Notes: generated by a model not told the origin, from the letters alone. 50,130 nucleotides of DNA from UBA7477 sp045602925 (GCA_045602925.1 JAZSCN010000013.1:1-50130), one strand, 5' to 3'; counted from the stretch's first letter, positions 33,379-42,448 are shown. Numbers and translations: made by a program.

Positions 33379-36075
33379 TTACTGATTTGATTTTGCGTAC
33401 AATGTGCTGTTATATTTAGTCACACGACTGACATACGTCTTTTTGTTGAACTCCAAAGCACCTTGCTCTTTCAGAATCTGAATGACTCTTGATGTGACAG
33501 TCCTTGACTTGCATCTATCGTAGAAGTCATCATAACTTCTAAACACACCATTTGCTTTTCGTTCAGCTTCAATCGCAGCAGCAGCCTTTTCACCAATGCC
33601 TTTGATTGAACTTAGGCCTTCCTGAATTACCACTTCGCCTTCAACCTTACGAAGTGTATAGTCAGCCGAGTAGTTAACATGTGGCAAGAACAGAACCGCA
33701 TTGTCCTTTACTGCATTTTCCTTGAACTTTGCCATCTTAGCTTCATCACCACTGTACTTCATCTTCACATACCAGAATTCTGTCGGATAGTAAATCTTAT
33801 AGTACATCTCTTCTACAGAGATTAGACTATAGCCAGTAGCATGTCCTTTATTGAATGCATAGTTGAAGAACTTATCAAAGATTTCGAATGCCTGTTCTTT
33901 GGTCATACCAAATCGCTTAGCACCTGCAACGAACTTCTTAACGAACACATCATAGGATTCCTCGAAGTTTCTGATTGCCTTTTCAGTACCACCACGTTGC
34001 ATCTTCAAAATCTTATCGGCCTCAGGCCACTCCAACCCACCAATGTTAACTGCAATAGCTTGTACTTGTTCCTGATATACCACACATCCATAAGTCTTTT
34101 CCAGATATTTGCTATAAGGAAGTGACTTATCAATATGAGCTTGGTCAACCTTATTAGCTGCATAGATTTCAGGCATCTTCAAACTAAGTGGTCCAGGTCT
34201 GTTCATAGCAGATGCAGCAATTACATCTTCAAAGCAATCGGCTTGAATTACCTTAAGCATATCCTGCACCGATTTCTTTTCAAACTGGAATACGCCATCA
34301 CAATTTCCTTCACCAAATGCTTGCATGATTTTCTCATCGTTTACCCAGTCTTCATCAAACTCATCATGACCAGTAAGCTGTCTAAGCTCACCAATACTTG
34401 ACATTGTAGTAAGACCAAGAATATCGAACTTAATAACCTTAATCTTTTCCATGTCGTTCAGGTCATAGTTTGTGAAATGCTTACCGGTCTTTGAATCAAT
34501 ACGAACAGCCGTATAATCCAAAATATTGCCACCAGTAATAGCAACACCAGCAGCATGAGTACCGATGTATCTGATTTTATTGTACAGCTTACAGAAGTGT
34601 TTGATGATGTTATCGTACTGAGCATTCCACATTCTTGCTTCTGCAGATTTAGCAACTGCATCAAGGTCAAGCAAACCTTCATTGATATGACTATTGATAA
34701 AAGTCTTGATTTGCTTAATCTCATCTTTGTTGCCTTCCAATCCACAAACCTTTGCAAGGTCATTGATAAGGTTATCAACACGATACAAACCATAAGAACA
34801 AATCTGAGCTGCATTGTTTGGGTATCGTCTAAGCAGATACTCGATAACCTCAGCTCTACGAGATGTCTCAAAGTCAAGGTCAATATCAGGCATCTTTTTC
34901 TTGTCGATACGAAGGAATCGGCTAAAGTCAAGGTCAAACAGAATCGGGTCAACATCGGTGATTCTTAAAGCATAGTTCACCAAACAGTTACAACCTGAAC
35001 CACGACCAGGGCCTACATAGATTCCTTGGTCCTTAGCCCAGTTGGTATAATCGGCAACCATCAAGAAGTAGTCCTCAAAACCATGATACTTGATAACCTC
35101 AAGCTCTTCCTTAATTCGTGCTGCATACTGCTTATTCCACTTGCCACGTCTCTTAAGACCTGCTTTAATCTTTTCCTTGAGTAACTCAAATGAATCTCTT
35201 TCAGGGTCAAACTGAGGAAGCTTAAGTTCCAGCTGGTCAAGGATGTCACCATCAACCTTGTCCTCAATCTCCTGAAGATTCCTAATCATCTCTTTTGCCA
35301 GTGCCTTAGCTTTATCTTCACCAAAGTCACCTTTATGCATCTTGTAGAATCGCTGCATGATTTCCTTTTCAGTAGGCATGTAACGTTCTTTATATGTTGC
35401 CTCAATATCTTCGAAGTTATGTTTAGCAACCTCATGCATTTTCATATAAGTATCAAAATCTTCCTTAGCACCTCTATGCGAATCGGAAGTCAAGATGCAC
35501 TTGATACCTAACTTCTTTGCCAACTTAATTGATGCAACGTTCACCTTTTCCTGGAGTCCAGGTTCGGTGATTGAATATGGCTGAATCTCAATGTAGAAGT
35601 CATCACCAAAGATTTCAACCATCTTATTTAAGAACTTCTCCGCTTGGCTTAACTTGCCTTCCTTAATACACTGAGCAAGGTAGCCAGCAACACAAGCACT
35701 CGTACAAATAAGTCCCTCATGATACTGTTCCAAAAGCTCAAATGTCCAGAGCGGATTGTAGTATTTGATTTTCTCACCCTCATACTGAAGTGTATTCATG
35801 TTAGTGTAGCCTTGACGGTCTTTGGCAAACAAACATAAATGGTAGCCTCGTGTCTGAGGTTTATACTTCGGCAAAAAATATCCTTCACATCCCATGATAG
35901 GCTTGATGCCTTCCTCTTTACATGCATAGTAATGTCTTACCAATCCGTTTGTGTTACCATGATTTGATGTGCCTAAGCTTGTATGCCCCAGCTGTTTGGC
36001 CAGGGCTGCAAGTTCTTCAGGTTTTCCAAAACCGTCAAATGTCGAACACTCATCATGTCTGTGTAAATCTACCAT
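33379..36075 (-). CDS. dnaE: DNA polymerase III alpha subunit (DnaE-type)
   Basis: The 898-residue polymerase has an N-terminal PHP domain (HRHDECSTFDGFG, GTSNHGNTNG), the palm-domain motifs YVGPGRGSGCNCLVNYAL and MPDIDLDFE, the FQFEKKSVQDMLK and RPGPLSLKMPEIYA regions and a C-terminal HhH segment (GLSSIKGIGEKAAAAIEAE). It is the phage replicase. DnaE is about 1150 residues in most bacteria, so the C-terminal OB/tau parts are reduced. Start at 36075 has AAGGAGA 7 bases upstream. Confidence 0.95.
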   Translation of the reverse strand: MVDLHRHDECSTFDGFGKPEELAALAKQLGHTSLGTSNHGNTNGLVRHYYACKEEGIKPIMGCEGYFLPKYKPQTRGYHLCLFAKDRQGYTNMNTLQYEGEKIKYYNPLWTFELLEQYHEGLICTSACVAGYLAQCIKEGKLSQAEKFLNKMVEIFGDDFYIEIQPYSITEPGLQEKVNVASIKLAKKLGIKCILTSDSHRGAKEDFDTYMKMHEVAKHNFEDIEATYKERYMPTEKEIMQRFYKMHKGDFGEDKAKALAKEMIRNLQEIEDKVDGDILDQLELKLPQFDPERDSFELLKEKIKAGLKRRGKWNKQYAARIKEELEVIKYHGFEDYFLMVADYTNWAKDQGIYVGPGRGSGCNCLVNYALRITDVDPILFDLDFSRFLRIDKKKMPDIDLDFETSRRAEVIEYLLRRYPNNAAQICSYGLYRVDNLINDLAKVCGLEGNKDEIKQIKTFINSHINEGLLDLDAVAKSAEARMWNAQYDNIIKHFCKLYNKIRYIGTHAAGVAITGGNILDYTAVRIDSKTGKHFTNYDLNDMEKIKVIKFDILGLTTMSSIGELRQLTGHDEFDEDWVNDEKIMQAFGEGNCDGVFQFEKKSVQDMLKVIQADCFEDVIAASAMNRPGPLSLKMPEIYAANKVDQAHIDKSLPYSKYLEKTYGCVVYQEQVQAIAVNIGGLEWPEADKILKMQRGGTEKAIRNFEESYDVFVKKFVAGAKRFGMTKEQAFEIFDKFFNYAFNKGHATGYSLISVEEMYYKIYYPTEFWYVKMKYSGDEAKMAKFKENAVKDNAVLFLPHVNYSADYTLRKVEGEVVIQEGLSSIKGIGEKAAAAIEAERKANGVFRSYDDFYDRCKSRTVTSRVIQILKEQGALEFNKKTYVSRVTKYNSTLYAKSNQ

Positions 36076-36820
36076 TTGCAACTCTCCTTTTCTTACATAC
36101 AAAAAATACTTGTCGATTAGCTTGAACAGGAGACAAACAAGCAATCGTAGCTCTTACGTAACTTTCAGGAAATGCTCCTCTGAGCTTTGATGCCATGACA
36201 CTCAAAACTGAGTCAGACTCAAGTAGCTTATTGTACTCACGTTCTTCAAGGCTCCAACCAAGTTCCTTATTGATTTTGAACCCTTTATTGATTATACCAT
36301 AAATCTCAGAGAATGTAAACTCTGAATCGTGGTCATCAGGCCAAACTCTATCTTCGAAAGCACCTTCATCAGGAGGAGTTGGTGTAGTGAACAACAACAT
36401 TCCTTCAGGTACCAACCAGTTTGCAATCCTCTCAAACATGAGTGGAACAATTTTCTTATCCAAATGTTCAACCACTTCCATAAACACAATAGCATCAAAT
36501 GGTCTTTGCTTTGTGCAGAAGTTATTGAATTCTTCCGATGTAATGTCTGATACGGTAATCTTTGCATCCGATTCGTATCGTCTATCACCATCAACTCTCG
36601 TGAACTTAATATCGTCACGTTTGAAGTTTTTCTTAACCACATTCTCAAGGTCACTCGAACCTGCACCAAGTTCCAATACTCTTGAATCTGTAGGCAGCTG
36701 GGCGATGTGCCCAGCCACCATAAGAATTCTATTAAAGTTTGAAAAGCTCCAGTGCAAATTGTAGTTACATTCAGAGAATCGGTCAAAACCTTTTTCTCGA
36801 TTTGCGTTCTTACAATTCAC
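36053..36820 (-). CDS. Class I SAM-dependent methyltransferase
   Basis: The 255-residue protein has the SAM-binding motif VLELGAGSSDLE (about 48-59), an acidic post-I position (TRVDGD), IVFMEVVEHL (motif IV) and LLFTTPTPPDEG. It is not a classical DNA adenine/cytosine methylase with DPPY. Its place in a nucleotide block suggests a small-molecule or base-modification substrate. GTG start at 36820 follows GGAGG by 9 bases. Confidence 0.8.
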   Translation of the reverse strand: MNCKNANREKGFDRFSECNYNLHWSFSNFNRILMVAGHIAQLPTDSRVLELGAGSSDLENVVKKNFKRDDIKFTRVDGDRRYESDAKITVSDITSEEFNNFCTKQRPFDAIVFMEVVEHLDKKIVPLMFERIANWLVPEGMLLFTTPTPPDEGAFEDRVWPDDHDSEFTFSEIYGIINKGFKINKELGWSLEEREYNKLLESDSVLSVMASKLRGAFPESYVRATIACLSPVQANRQVFFVCKKRRVANGRFTQT

Positions 36821-37247
36821 CTCTGTTTACCTCCTTAAGCTTTTCAACAATCAGCTCAACACACTCAGCAGGTGTCATATTCGATGTATTAATCTCAATG
36901 ACCTTATCCTGACTATAGAATCGTTTGATGTTGTCTCTCAAGAGTTTCTGAGCTTTGCCATAATTATATGGACATTCCTCATTATATTCCTTGAGACGTT
37001 TTGCCACAACATCTTCAGATGCATGACAGTACACAATCATGAAGTCCTGATTCTTACTAATCTTACGAGCCTGATGAATGAAGTCCTGATTGCCAAGCTT
37101 TGTCTCACGATTGAACAGCTTATCAAAAGTCATGTACCCCATAGGGCCTCTGTCAATCACCATGTGCTTGAAGTTTGTAGCCTTAAGGAATTCCCATTCA
37201 AGGGTACCTTTACCAGCTTTATCCAAGCCTTCAAAAATCACCCACAT
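36810..37247 (-). CDS. Thymidylate kinase-like P-loop kinase (short)
   Basis: The 145-residue protein has a P-loop FEGLDKAGKGT (5-15), a DR motif (IDRGPMGYM) and a LID-like region (KRLKEYNEECPYNYGKAQK). Cellular dTMP kinases are about 210 residues, so this is a minimal form. It would phosphorylate dTMP or another nucleotide/DNA 5-hydroxymethyl group. It lies directly downstream of thyX. Confidence 0.75.
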   Translation of the reverse strand: MWVIFEGLDKAGKGTLEWEFLKATNFKHMVIDRGPMGYMTFDKLFNRETKLGNQDFIHQARKISKNQDFMIVYCHASEDVVAKRLKEYNEECPYNYGKAQKLLRDNIKRFYSQDKVIEINTSNMTPAECVELIVEKLKEVNRGEL

Positions 37248-37249
37248 AG

Positions 37250-38161
37250 TTAATCCTCCCAGGACTCAATCATTTCTCTTTCACCATCAAGCAGAAGCTC
37301 AGGCTCTTCATCATAGATTCTCTTAAGCTCAGCATACCAAGCAGACTTGGAGTAATCGAACTTACAATTCTCAGTAACCTTGGTTACGTTAGGATTGCCA
37401 TCAGGGAATCTCTTGAAGCTGTTACCAAATACATCATCACCGGTAAAACACTTCTTCTGATTTGCACCAAAAGCGTCGCATCTACCGAGGTTCACTTCAT
37501 ACACCATCTTATCGAGCTCGTCCATTTCGGTATCAAGAGCAATTGCCTTTTTGAGCTCCTTAAGCAGGTGTCTGAATGCGTAGTTGATTTCATCAGCCGT
37601 ATTGTTCTCGAGTCTCTGACCACAAACATTCACCAACTGAGGAAGAGTGAAAGAACAAGAAGCATCGCATGTCTGACCATGCATCAACAGATAACGTGCA
37701 TCCTGATAAGGGATAACCGTATGGTCTCTGCCATCATCGTTTCCTCTTGTCATATCATCATACAGCTTCTGAGATTCCTCGATAAGCTTAACAGCTCTCT
37801 CATAAAACTCAGACTGAACAATGTTCAGAGGAAGCACCACATTGTGCTTAACATGCTGAGGCATCTGAGATTCAACCTGAAACAACCAACCACGATGACG
37901 GGTAAGCTGAGCGAGGTTAACACGAGAAATATTATGGAAAACTGCCTGAATCATAACAGTCTCCTGAGGTGTGGGATTGAGACGTCTTTCAAGTGAACCG
38001 GTAATGAACTCCCTTACAATAGGAAGATTCGGGTCATACTCAATATTCTGTAGCTCAATCCATGTCTGCTTAAGCATATCCCACATTACCTTTGCAGGAT
38101 GCTTTGTGTAGCCAATAATGCTTACACCAATTCCTTTGTAGCCATTCTGAATTCCATTCAT
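37250..38161 (-). CDS. thyX: FAD-dependent thymidylate synthase ThyX (canonical)
   Basis: The 303-residue protein has the exact ThyX motif RHR-X7-S: RHRGWLFQVES with RHR 88-90 and S98. Elsewhere it has an Asn/Gln-rich substrate region (SQMPQHVKHNVVLPLN) and ASCSFTLPQLVNVCGQRL. It makes dTMP from dUMP with methylene-THF and FADH2. It follows the HD gene and can be transcribed from the intragenic promoter P9. Confidence 0.9.
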   Translation of the reverse strand: MNGIQNGYKGIGVSIIGYTKHPAKVMWDMLKQTWIELQNIEYDPNLPIVREFITGSLERRLNPTPQETVMIQAVFHNISRVNLAQLTRHRGWLFQVESQMPQHVKHNVVLPLNIVQSEFYERAVKLIEESQKLYDDMTRGNDDGRDHTVIPYQDARYLLMHGQTCDASCSFTLPQLVNVCGQRLENNTADEINYAFRHLLKELKKAIALDTEMDELDKMVYEVNLGRCDAFGANQKKCFTGDDVFGNSFKRFPDGNPNVTKVTENCKFDYSKSAWYAELKRIYDEEPELLLDGEREMIESWED

Positions 38162-38659
38162 TTATTTGGCCTCCTTCTCAATTATTTCATTGATGATACC
38201 AATGTACTTCTTAAGACGATTCCTACACTCAATATAGATTTCGGTAATGCAGTCAGAAGAATTACCAAGCGCCTTTTCATTCAAGCACCACTGGTATACA
38301 CTGTAGGCATCTGCCAACTTAAGTATATTATACACTATCGGTTCGGGTTTGTACACATCTCCGAGATAAGTTTTCCAATTTTCTTCGTAGTAGTCATGCT
38401 CAATCTTTTCAAGAATTGCCTGCATCTCAGGATAGTTTGCTTTTACATCATGAGGAATATCAGATGTACGACTCTCACATGTATCATGCAATGCAGCAAG
38501 AATCAGAACCTGTCGTTCCTGCTCATGAGTAAGACTAAGCTGAGCCATAATCTTCAAACAGAACAAAGATACGAAACATGTATGTTCAGCAACACTCTCA
38601 TCCTGAAGACGACTACGATGATTGTATCGAATTATCTTTTTGAGCGGGTACTCACTCAT
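38162..38659 (-). CDS. HD-domain 5'-nucleotidase (YfbR-like)
   Basis: The 165-residue protein has the HD pattern: H in IRYNHRSRLQDESVAEHTCF, HD in LAALHDTCES, and a distal D in LKLADAYSVYQ. YfbR-like enzymes dephosphorylate dNMPs. Start choice (MSEYPLKK at 38659) rests on family length; the Shine-Dalgarno is weak, and a longer start would overlap the deoxyribosyltransferase gene. Promoter P9 lies inside this gene. Confidence 0.8.
   Translation of the reverse strand: MSEYPLKKIIRYNHRSRLQDESVAEHTCFVSLFCLKIMAQLSLTHEQERQVLILAALHDTCESRTSDIPHDVKANYPEMQAILEKIEHDYYEENWKTYLGDVYKPEPIVYNILKLADAYSVYQWCLNEKALGNSSDCITEIYIECRNRLKKYIGIINEIIEKEAK
38327..38355 (-). promoter_or_regulatory. Intragenic promoter P9 (TGTACA-17-TATAAT)
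   Basis: TGTACA (38350-38355), 17-base spacer, TATAAT (38327-38332) inside the HD gene. The codons still encode a conserved part of HD (ILKLAD region). It would give separate transcription of thyX, kinase, methyltransferase and polymerase. Confidence 0.65.
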
Positions 38660-38669
38660 TATGGATTCT

Positions 38670-39152
38670 TTACTCAACAATTCCAGCATAAGCAAGTCCC
38701 TCACCTTTCTCAATCAGTCCAGGAAGCTTGTCAAGGTCTTCAAACTTTGTGATAGTAACATCACCGGACTGAGCAAGCATCAGATTGAACTGGCCGTTAG
38801 GTCCAAGAGTTTCACAATAGTACACAATAATGATAGGCTTAAAAGTTTCAGGGTCATGCATACCGACATTGTAACCGTTAGCAAAACCAGCCTCCCAAAT
38901 GGTACCCATATCCTTGCCGTCTGTGATTGCAAAGATAATATCACATTCCTTAATGTGTTCAACATTCGCAGAGAAGATTTTCTCACGAATTACCGGGTCA
39001 GTAATAGGAGACAAAGAACTGTTCTCCTTCGGACTCCATACATTAAAACCGAGCTCTCTCAACTTAGCCTTTACACGGTCCTCTCTTTCAGCTTGTTCAG
39101 GGTTGAACCAAGGGCTTGCAAAGTACACTTTCATATTTTTAATATCGTTCAT
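38670..39152 (-). CDS. Nucleoside 2-deoxyribosyltransferase-like
   Basis: The 160-residue protein has VYFASPWFNPEQAERED, an acidic nucleotide-site motif DMGTIWEAGFANG and a NLMLAQSG end, as in nucleoside 2-deoxyribosyltransferases that transfer deoxyribose between bases. It is part of the nucleotide block. AAGGAG 9 bases upstream of ATG. Confidence 0.85.
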   Translation of the reverse strand: MNDIKNMKVYFASPWFNPEQAEREDRVKAKLRELGFNVWSPKENSSLSPITDPVIREKIFSANVEHIKECDIIFAITDGKDMGTIWEAGFANGYNVGMHDPETFKPIIIVYYCETLGPNGQFNLMLAQSGDVTITKFEDLDKLPGLIEKGEGLAYAGIVE

Positions 39153-39181
39153 CGTCGATTTCTCCTTTTCGTTTAGTATAA

Positions 39182-39201
39182 GGGAGGGAGTTACCCCTCC
39201 C
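39182..39201 (-). other. GC-rich intergenic hairpin
   Basis: GGGAGGG / CCCUCCC stem with a 6-base loop, just after the stop of the MazG-like gene. No U-tract, so a 3' processing or stabilising element is as likely as a terminator. Confidence 0.45.
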
Positions 39202-39205
39202 CATC

Positions 39206-39589
39206 TTACAGTTCACCAAGACGGTCAGACACAACGCCAAGTTTCTGCTCAACAGCTTTGGCAAGGTCATTCCCATCAAATCCGGAAAACATTGCAACAT
39301 TCATAAGTACAACAAAGCAATCAGCCAATTCCTCAAGCTTTGCCTGTTTATCACACTTATCGTTGCGATGTGATTTCCACCTCTTATCAGCATCCAACAC
39401 CTCACCAATCTCTGACATAAGCTGCTGAATATGATATGATGCTAAACCAACATCGTCAACCGGAACAGTTACAGTATGCTCATCTTTGTATCGGTCATAT
39501 ACACCTTTACTAATGAGCTTATCTTGAGTTACGAGCTGAGTGTTAAACAACTGCTGCAATGTTACTGCATTAGTCGTCTTCCCACTCAT
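39206..39589 (-). CDS. MazG-like all-alpha NTP pyrophosphatase
   Basis: The 127-residue helical protein has LASYHIQQLMSEIGEVLDA and KLEELADCFVVLMNVA, matching the EExxE...ExxD metal-binding helices of dUTPase/MazG-type pyrophosphatases. It may hydrolyse dUTP or dCTP to the monophosphate. Start at 39589 has AGGAGG 6 bases upstream, embedded in the acidic tail codons of the ssDNA-binding gene. Confidence 0.8.
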   Translation of the reverse strand: MSGKTTNAVTLQQLFNTQLVTQDKLISKGVYDRYKDEHTVTVPVDDVGLASYHIQQLMSEIGEVLDADKRWKSHRNDKCDKQAKLEELADCFVVLMNVAMFSGFDGNDLAKAVEQKLGVVSDRLGEL

Positions 39590-40406
39590 CTTCGTCCTCC
39601 TCTTCACCCCAATCTTCCTGAGCAGCATCCCACTCCTCAAGCTGATTGATGTAATACTTGGCCGGCTTCTTAGGTGCTACCTTGATGCCGCGTTCCTTAC
39701 AGAGGTCGTACAATTCTTTTGCAGACATTTCAGAATAGTCCACAATATCTTCGTCCTCCTCTTCACCCCAGGACTCATCATCATAATCGTCCTCGTCATC
39801 TTCCTCGGGTTCAGGCTTACGAGTAGCCTTCTTGCCGGTAGACTTAGGTGCACGCTTCTTAGGTGCTTCATCCTCGTCTTCGTCATCCTCAGATTCATCA
39901 CAAGGGAACGCCTTATCAAGCATCTTGAGGATTGCCTTTTCAGAAAATGCCTTTGCCTTCTCATTTCTGAACTTAACCTTATCCATAGGAACTACAGAAT
40001 AAGTCTTGTTCTGCTGCTTACCGGACACACTAATCACGTAGTCACGGTCACAGATTGTACCATAATTCTCATACATAGCCATGAGAGCAGGAATAGGACT
40101 GCAGTTATTCACAGGGAACATGAACAGCTGAACTTCCTTGGTTTCGTAATTGTATACAGACCAAATATACTGGGAACGAGTACGCAGGCTTTCATCATCA
40201 CAGTAAGGACAATTCTTACCAAACAAGTCCTGACAAGGAACATTGATTCCTGCCTCGAAGCTGTCATGGAAAGTAACCTCCATACCGTCATCCATGTCAG
40301 TCAAGAAACGAACTCTCTGTTTCTGACCTTCTCTGAAGTAGATGAACTTACCTTTGTTCTGACCAGACTTTTTAACGTCTGCTTTAATCTTATCGACTAA
40401 ACCCAT
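39570..40406 (-). CDS. ssDNA-binding protein with C-terminal SAP-like module
   Basis: The 278-residue protein has a core with FIYFREGQKQRVRFLTDM, CPYCDD and TRSQYIWSVYNY motifs seen in phage ssDNA-binding proteins, an acidic/basic linker, a SAP-like module (SAKELYDLCKERGIKVAPKK) and an acidic tail (DEWEDD). Acidic tails of SSBs recruit replication partners. Start at 40406 with AAGGAGG upstream; overlaps the primase gene end. Confidence 0.8.
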   Translation of the reverse strand: MGLVDKIKADVKKSGQNKGKFIYFREGQKQRVRFLTDMDDGMEVTFHDSFEAGINVPCQDLFGKNCPYCDDESLRTRSQYIWSVYNYETKEVQLFMFPVNNCSPIPALMAMYENYGTICDRDYVISVSGKQQNKTYSVVPMDKVKFRNEKAKAFSEKAILKMLDKAFPCDESEDDEDEDEAPKKRAPKSTGKKATRKPEPEEDDEDDYDDESWGEEEDEDIVDYSEMSAKELYDLCKERGIKVAPKKPAKYYINQLEEWDAAQEDWGEEEDEDEWEDD

Positions 40407-41379
40407 TTTGGTTTCCTCCTTGATTTCTTTTGAATTCACTCATTGTTTTTCTAAACATCTTGTCAAACGATTCTTGGGTCATATCACCCGGGTCTTTAAC
40501 ACCTTTAAGATACTTAAACCTCGTCACTTTGAAATGCTTCTTCAAAAACTCGGTTCCTTTACGACCACATTCATCGTTGTCCAATGCACTTATCACCTTT
40601 GTGATTCCTTTGTCTTTCAGCTTTTGAATTTGCTGAGGCGACATCTTCCAACCTAAAATAGCAACCACATTGTCTTCACCAAATTGTACAAACTTCAATC
40701 GGTCCATGTAACCCTCAACCACAAACACATAGTCCTTGGCTCCATAGTTACCAACCAAAGTAGTTGCTCGGCTAAATCCTTCATTGTACAAATACTTTCG
40801 TTTCTCTTCGATAACCTTAAGCATCGTACGACATACCCAACCTTTGAACTTTCCATTGTCCAACATCGGGAAGATTATTCCGTAACTTCGATTATATGTA
40901 ACCTTTGCCTTACACTTATGTAGAGTTTCAGGGCTGAATCCTCTCTTGGCCATGTACTCTTTTGCGGCCACCACCTCAGGTTCATCAGAATCCCTCCAGT
41001 TGACTTTTCTTAATCCGTGGTAATAATCATAGGCCTCATTATAAAGGTCCTTCTGGAGTGGTTTCTGTTTTACCAGAGACCTATCCAATTTAATGTTACT
41101 ACACTTATCGGATTTCAGAATACGAAGATATTTTTGATAAGCCTGCAAGTCATTTAATCCGTTGTGTTTGGATTCCATGAGCTGTACAAACTTCTTTGCA
41201 TCACCAGTCAAATTACATCCAAAGCAGAACCATGAACCATCTTCAAAATTCACTATCATGCTTGGATTCACATCATCATGAAAAGGACAGACAATTTTCT
41301 GACTTAATGATGCAACGTCCGGTATCAGGTTATAATACCATAATACTTTGGCTAACGCCTCACCATTTTTGTTCTCCAT
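40390..41379 (-). CDS. DnaG-like primase (CHC2 zinc finger plus Toprim)
   Basis: The 329-residue protein has a CHC2 zinc finger (C31, H34, C52, C55; VCPFHDDVNPSMIV, WFCFGCNLTGDAKKF) and a Toprim domain (VFVVEGYMDRLKF, KVISALDNDECGRKGTE). It lays RNA primers. No DnaB-like helicase was found nearby, so the host helicase may be used. Start at third ATG with GAGGG 7 bases upstream. Confidence 0.92.
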   Translation of the reverse strand: MENKNGEALAKVLWYYNLIPDVASLSQKIVCPFHDDVNPSMIVNFEDGSWFCFGCNLTGDAKKFVQLMESKHNGLNDLQAYQKYLRILKSDKCSNIKLDRSLVKQKPLQKDLYNEAYDYYHGLRKVNWRDSDEPEVVAAKEYMAKRGFSPETLHKCKAKVTYNRSYGIIFPMLDNGKFKGWVCRTMLKVIEEKRKYLYNEGFSRATTLVGNYGAKDYVFVVEGYMDRLKFVQFGEDNVVAILGWKMSPQQIQKLKDKGITKVISALDNDECGRKGTEFLKKHFKVTRFKYLKGVKDPGDMTQESFDKMFRKTMSEFKRNQGGNQNGFSR

Positions 41380-41923
41380 CATCATGCCCTCGCTTCACAC
41401 CAACAGTGAAGTAGGGATTATGACGTTTTATTGTGTAACAACCTTGAACTTGTTCTGTAGTAACCTTACCAATCTCTTCAAGTCTATCAAGTTCCTGAGT
41501 ATCAACCGATTTAGATACAGCCAGAAAAGACTTAAAGATTTTAGGGTCCACATCACATTCTTTCAAGTAAGCAATCAACGCGTCCATGTCAGTGACTTCG
41601 TAACGTTTGATAATCACTTGCTTTGCTAAGCTTTTACCTAATGCTTTTTCAAGCTTATCAGGGTCAAACTCAACGCTTGATTTCTGGATTCGATTGACAA
41701 CCAAGTCACCTTCAACAAACCCATCGAACGAGAATGTCATTGACTTGTCAATGCCTTCACACTCAAAATAGTCCTCCATATCACTGTTGAACTGTGCTTT
41801 CAATTCATTGAACTGTGATTGCACCTGTTTGAATCTTGCCTGTTTTTCAAAGAACTTACGAACAGATTGTCTACACTCAGTTGCAGTGAGCTTAGCCTTT
41901 CTGTTCCTCTTTGCCATTATCAT
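41360..41923 (-). CDS. Hypothetical coiled-coil protein
   Basis: The 187-residue protein has a basic N-terminus (MIMAKRNRKAKLTATECRQS), a helical coiled coil (KQVQSQFNELKAQFNSD) and a mixed C-terminal part (VIIKRYEVTDMDALIAYL). It overlaps the primase start. Early replication role possible; family not recognised. Confidence 0.6.
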   Translation of the reverse strand: MIMAKRNRKAKLTATECRQSVRKFFEKQARFKQVQSQFNELKAQFNSDMEDYFECEGIDKSMTFSFDGFVEGDLVVNRIQKSSVEFDPDKLEKALGKSLAKQVIIKRYEVTDMDALIAYLKECDVDPKIFKSFLAVSKSVDTQELDRLEEIGKVTTEQVQGCYTIKRHNPYFTVGVKRGHDDGEQKW

Positions 41924-42407
41924 CCACCAGTCCTTTCAACAGTTTGTAAACTCCACGAGGCCAACGCTTACCAGTCCTTACCCACACAATATCGTCAAAC
42001 GATACGATGTATTCTGCACCATAATCGGTCTCAAGCTTGAGCTTACGATTTTTGGTAGACTTACGAGTGACCTTAGCAGATTTTACCTTACCATTGGAAA
42101 GACGGAAAGCAACCAAAGTACCGATTTCGATGTTCTCAATGTACGGCATCTTCTGAGCCATATCTACATCGACGTTGGCGGATTCTTTCTCAACTTTATC
42201 TTCCACCTCTACGACATTTTCCTGATTGTCAACCTTACATTCGTCTTTAGCACTTTCAGATTCGTTGGTATTCTCAACCACTTCCGCTCCTAAGATTGCA
42301 TCAATCAATTGGTCCTTGGTCATATCCCATCTACCGGAGATGTTCAATTCCTTGGCAAGCTCTCTGAGCTCTTTACAGGTTTTCTTCTGCAGATTTTCTC
42401 TTGACAT
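41892..42407 (-). CDS. SAP/Rho-N-like domain protein downstream of a hammerhead ribozyme
   Basis: The 171-residue protein has an N-terminal SAP/Rho-N-like module (CKELRELAKELNISGRWDM) almost identical to that of the 17345-17836 protein, an acidic linker and a beta-rich C-terminal domain (EIGTLVAFRLSNGKVKSAK). Its leader begins at the cleavage point of the ribozyme, followed by a hairpin, then AAAGGAGG 8 bases before ATG. Confidence 0.7.
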   Translation of the reverse strand: MSRENLQKKTCKELRELAKELNISGRWDMTKDQLIDAILGAEVVENTNESESAKDECKVDNQENVVEVEDKVEKESANVDVDMAQKMPYIENIEIGTLVAFRLSNGKVKSAKVTRKSTKNRKLKLETDYGAEYIVSFDDIVWVRTGKRWPRGVYKLLKGLVDDNGKEEQKG

Positions 42408-42431
42408 ACCTATGTCCTCCTTTGTTAATTT

Positions 42432-42448
42432 GGTAGCTGCATACTACC
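42432..42448 (-). promoter_or_regulatory. 5' hairpin on the ribozyme's downstream product
   Basis: RNA GGUAG-UAUGCAG-CUACC begins exactly at the predicted cleavage point. Its 5' strand is also the ribozyme's stem I 3' strand, and its 3' strand repeats GCUACC. Confidence 0.7.
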
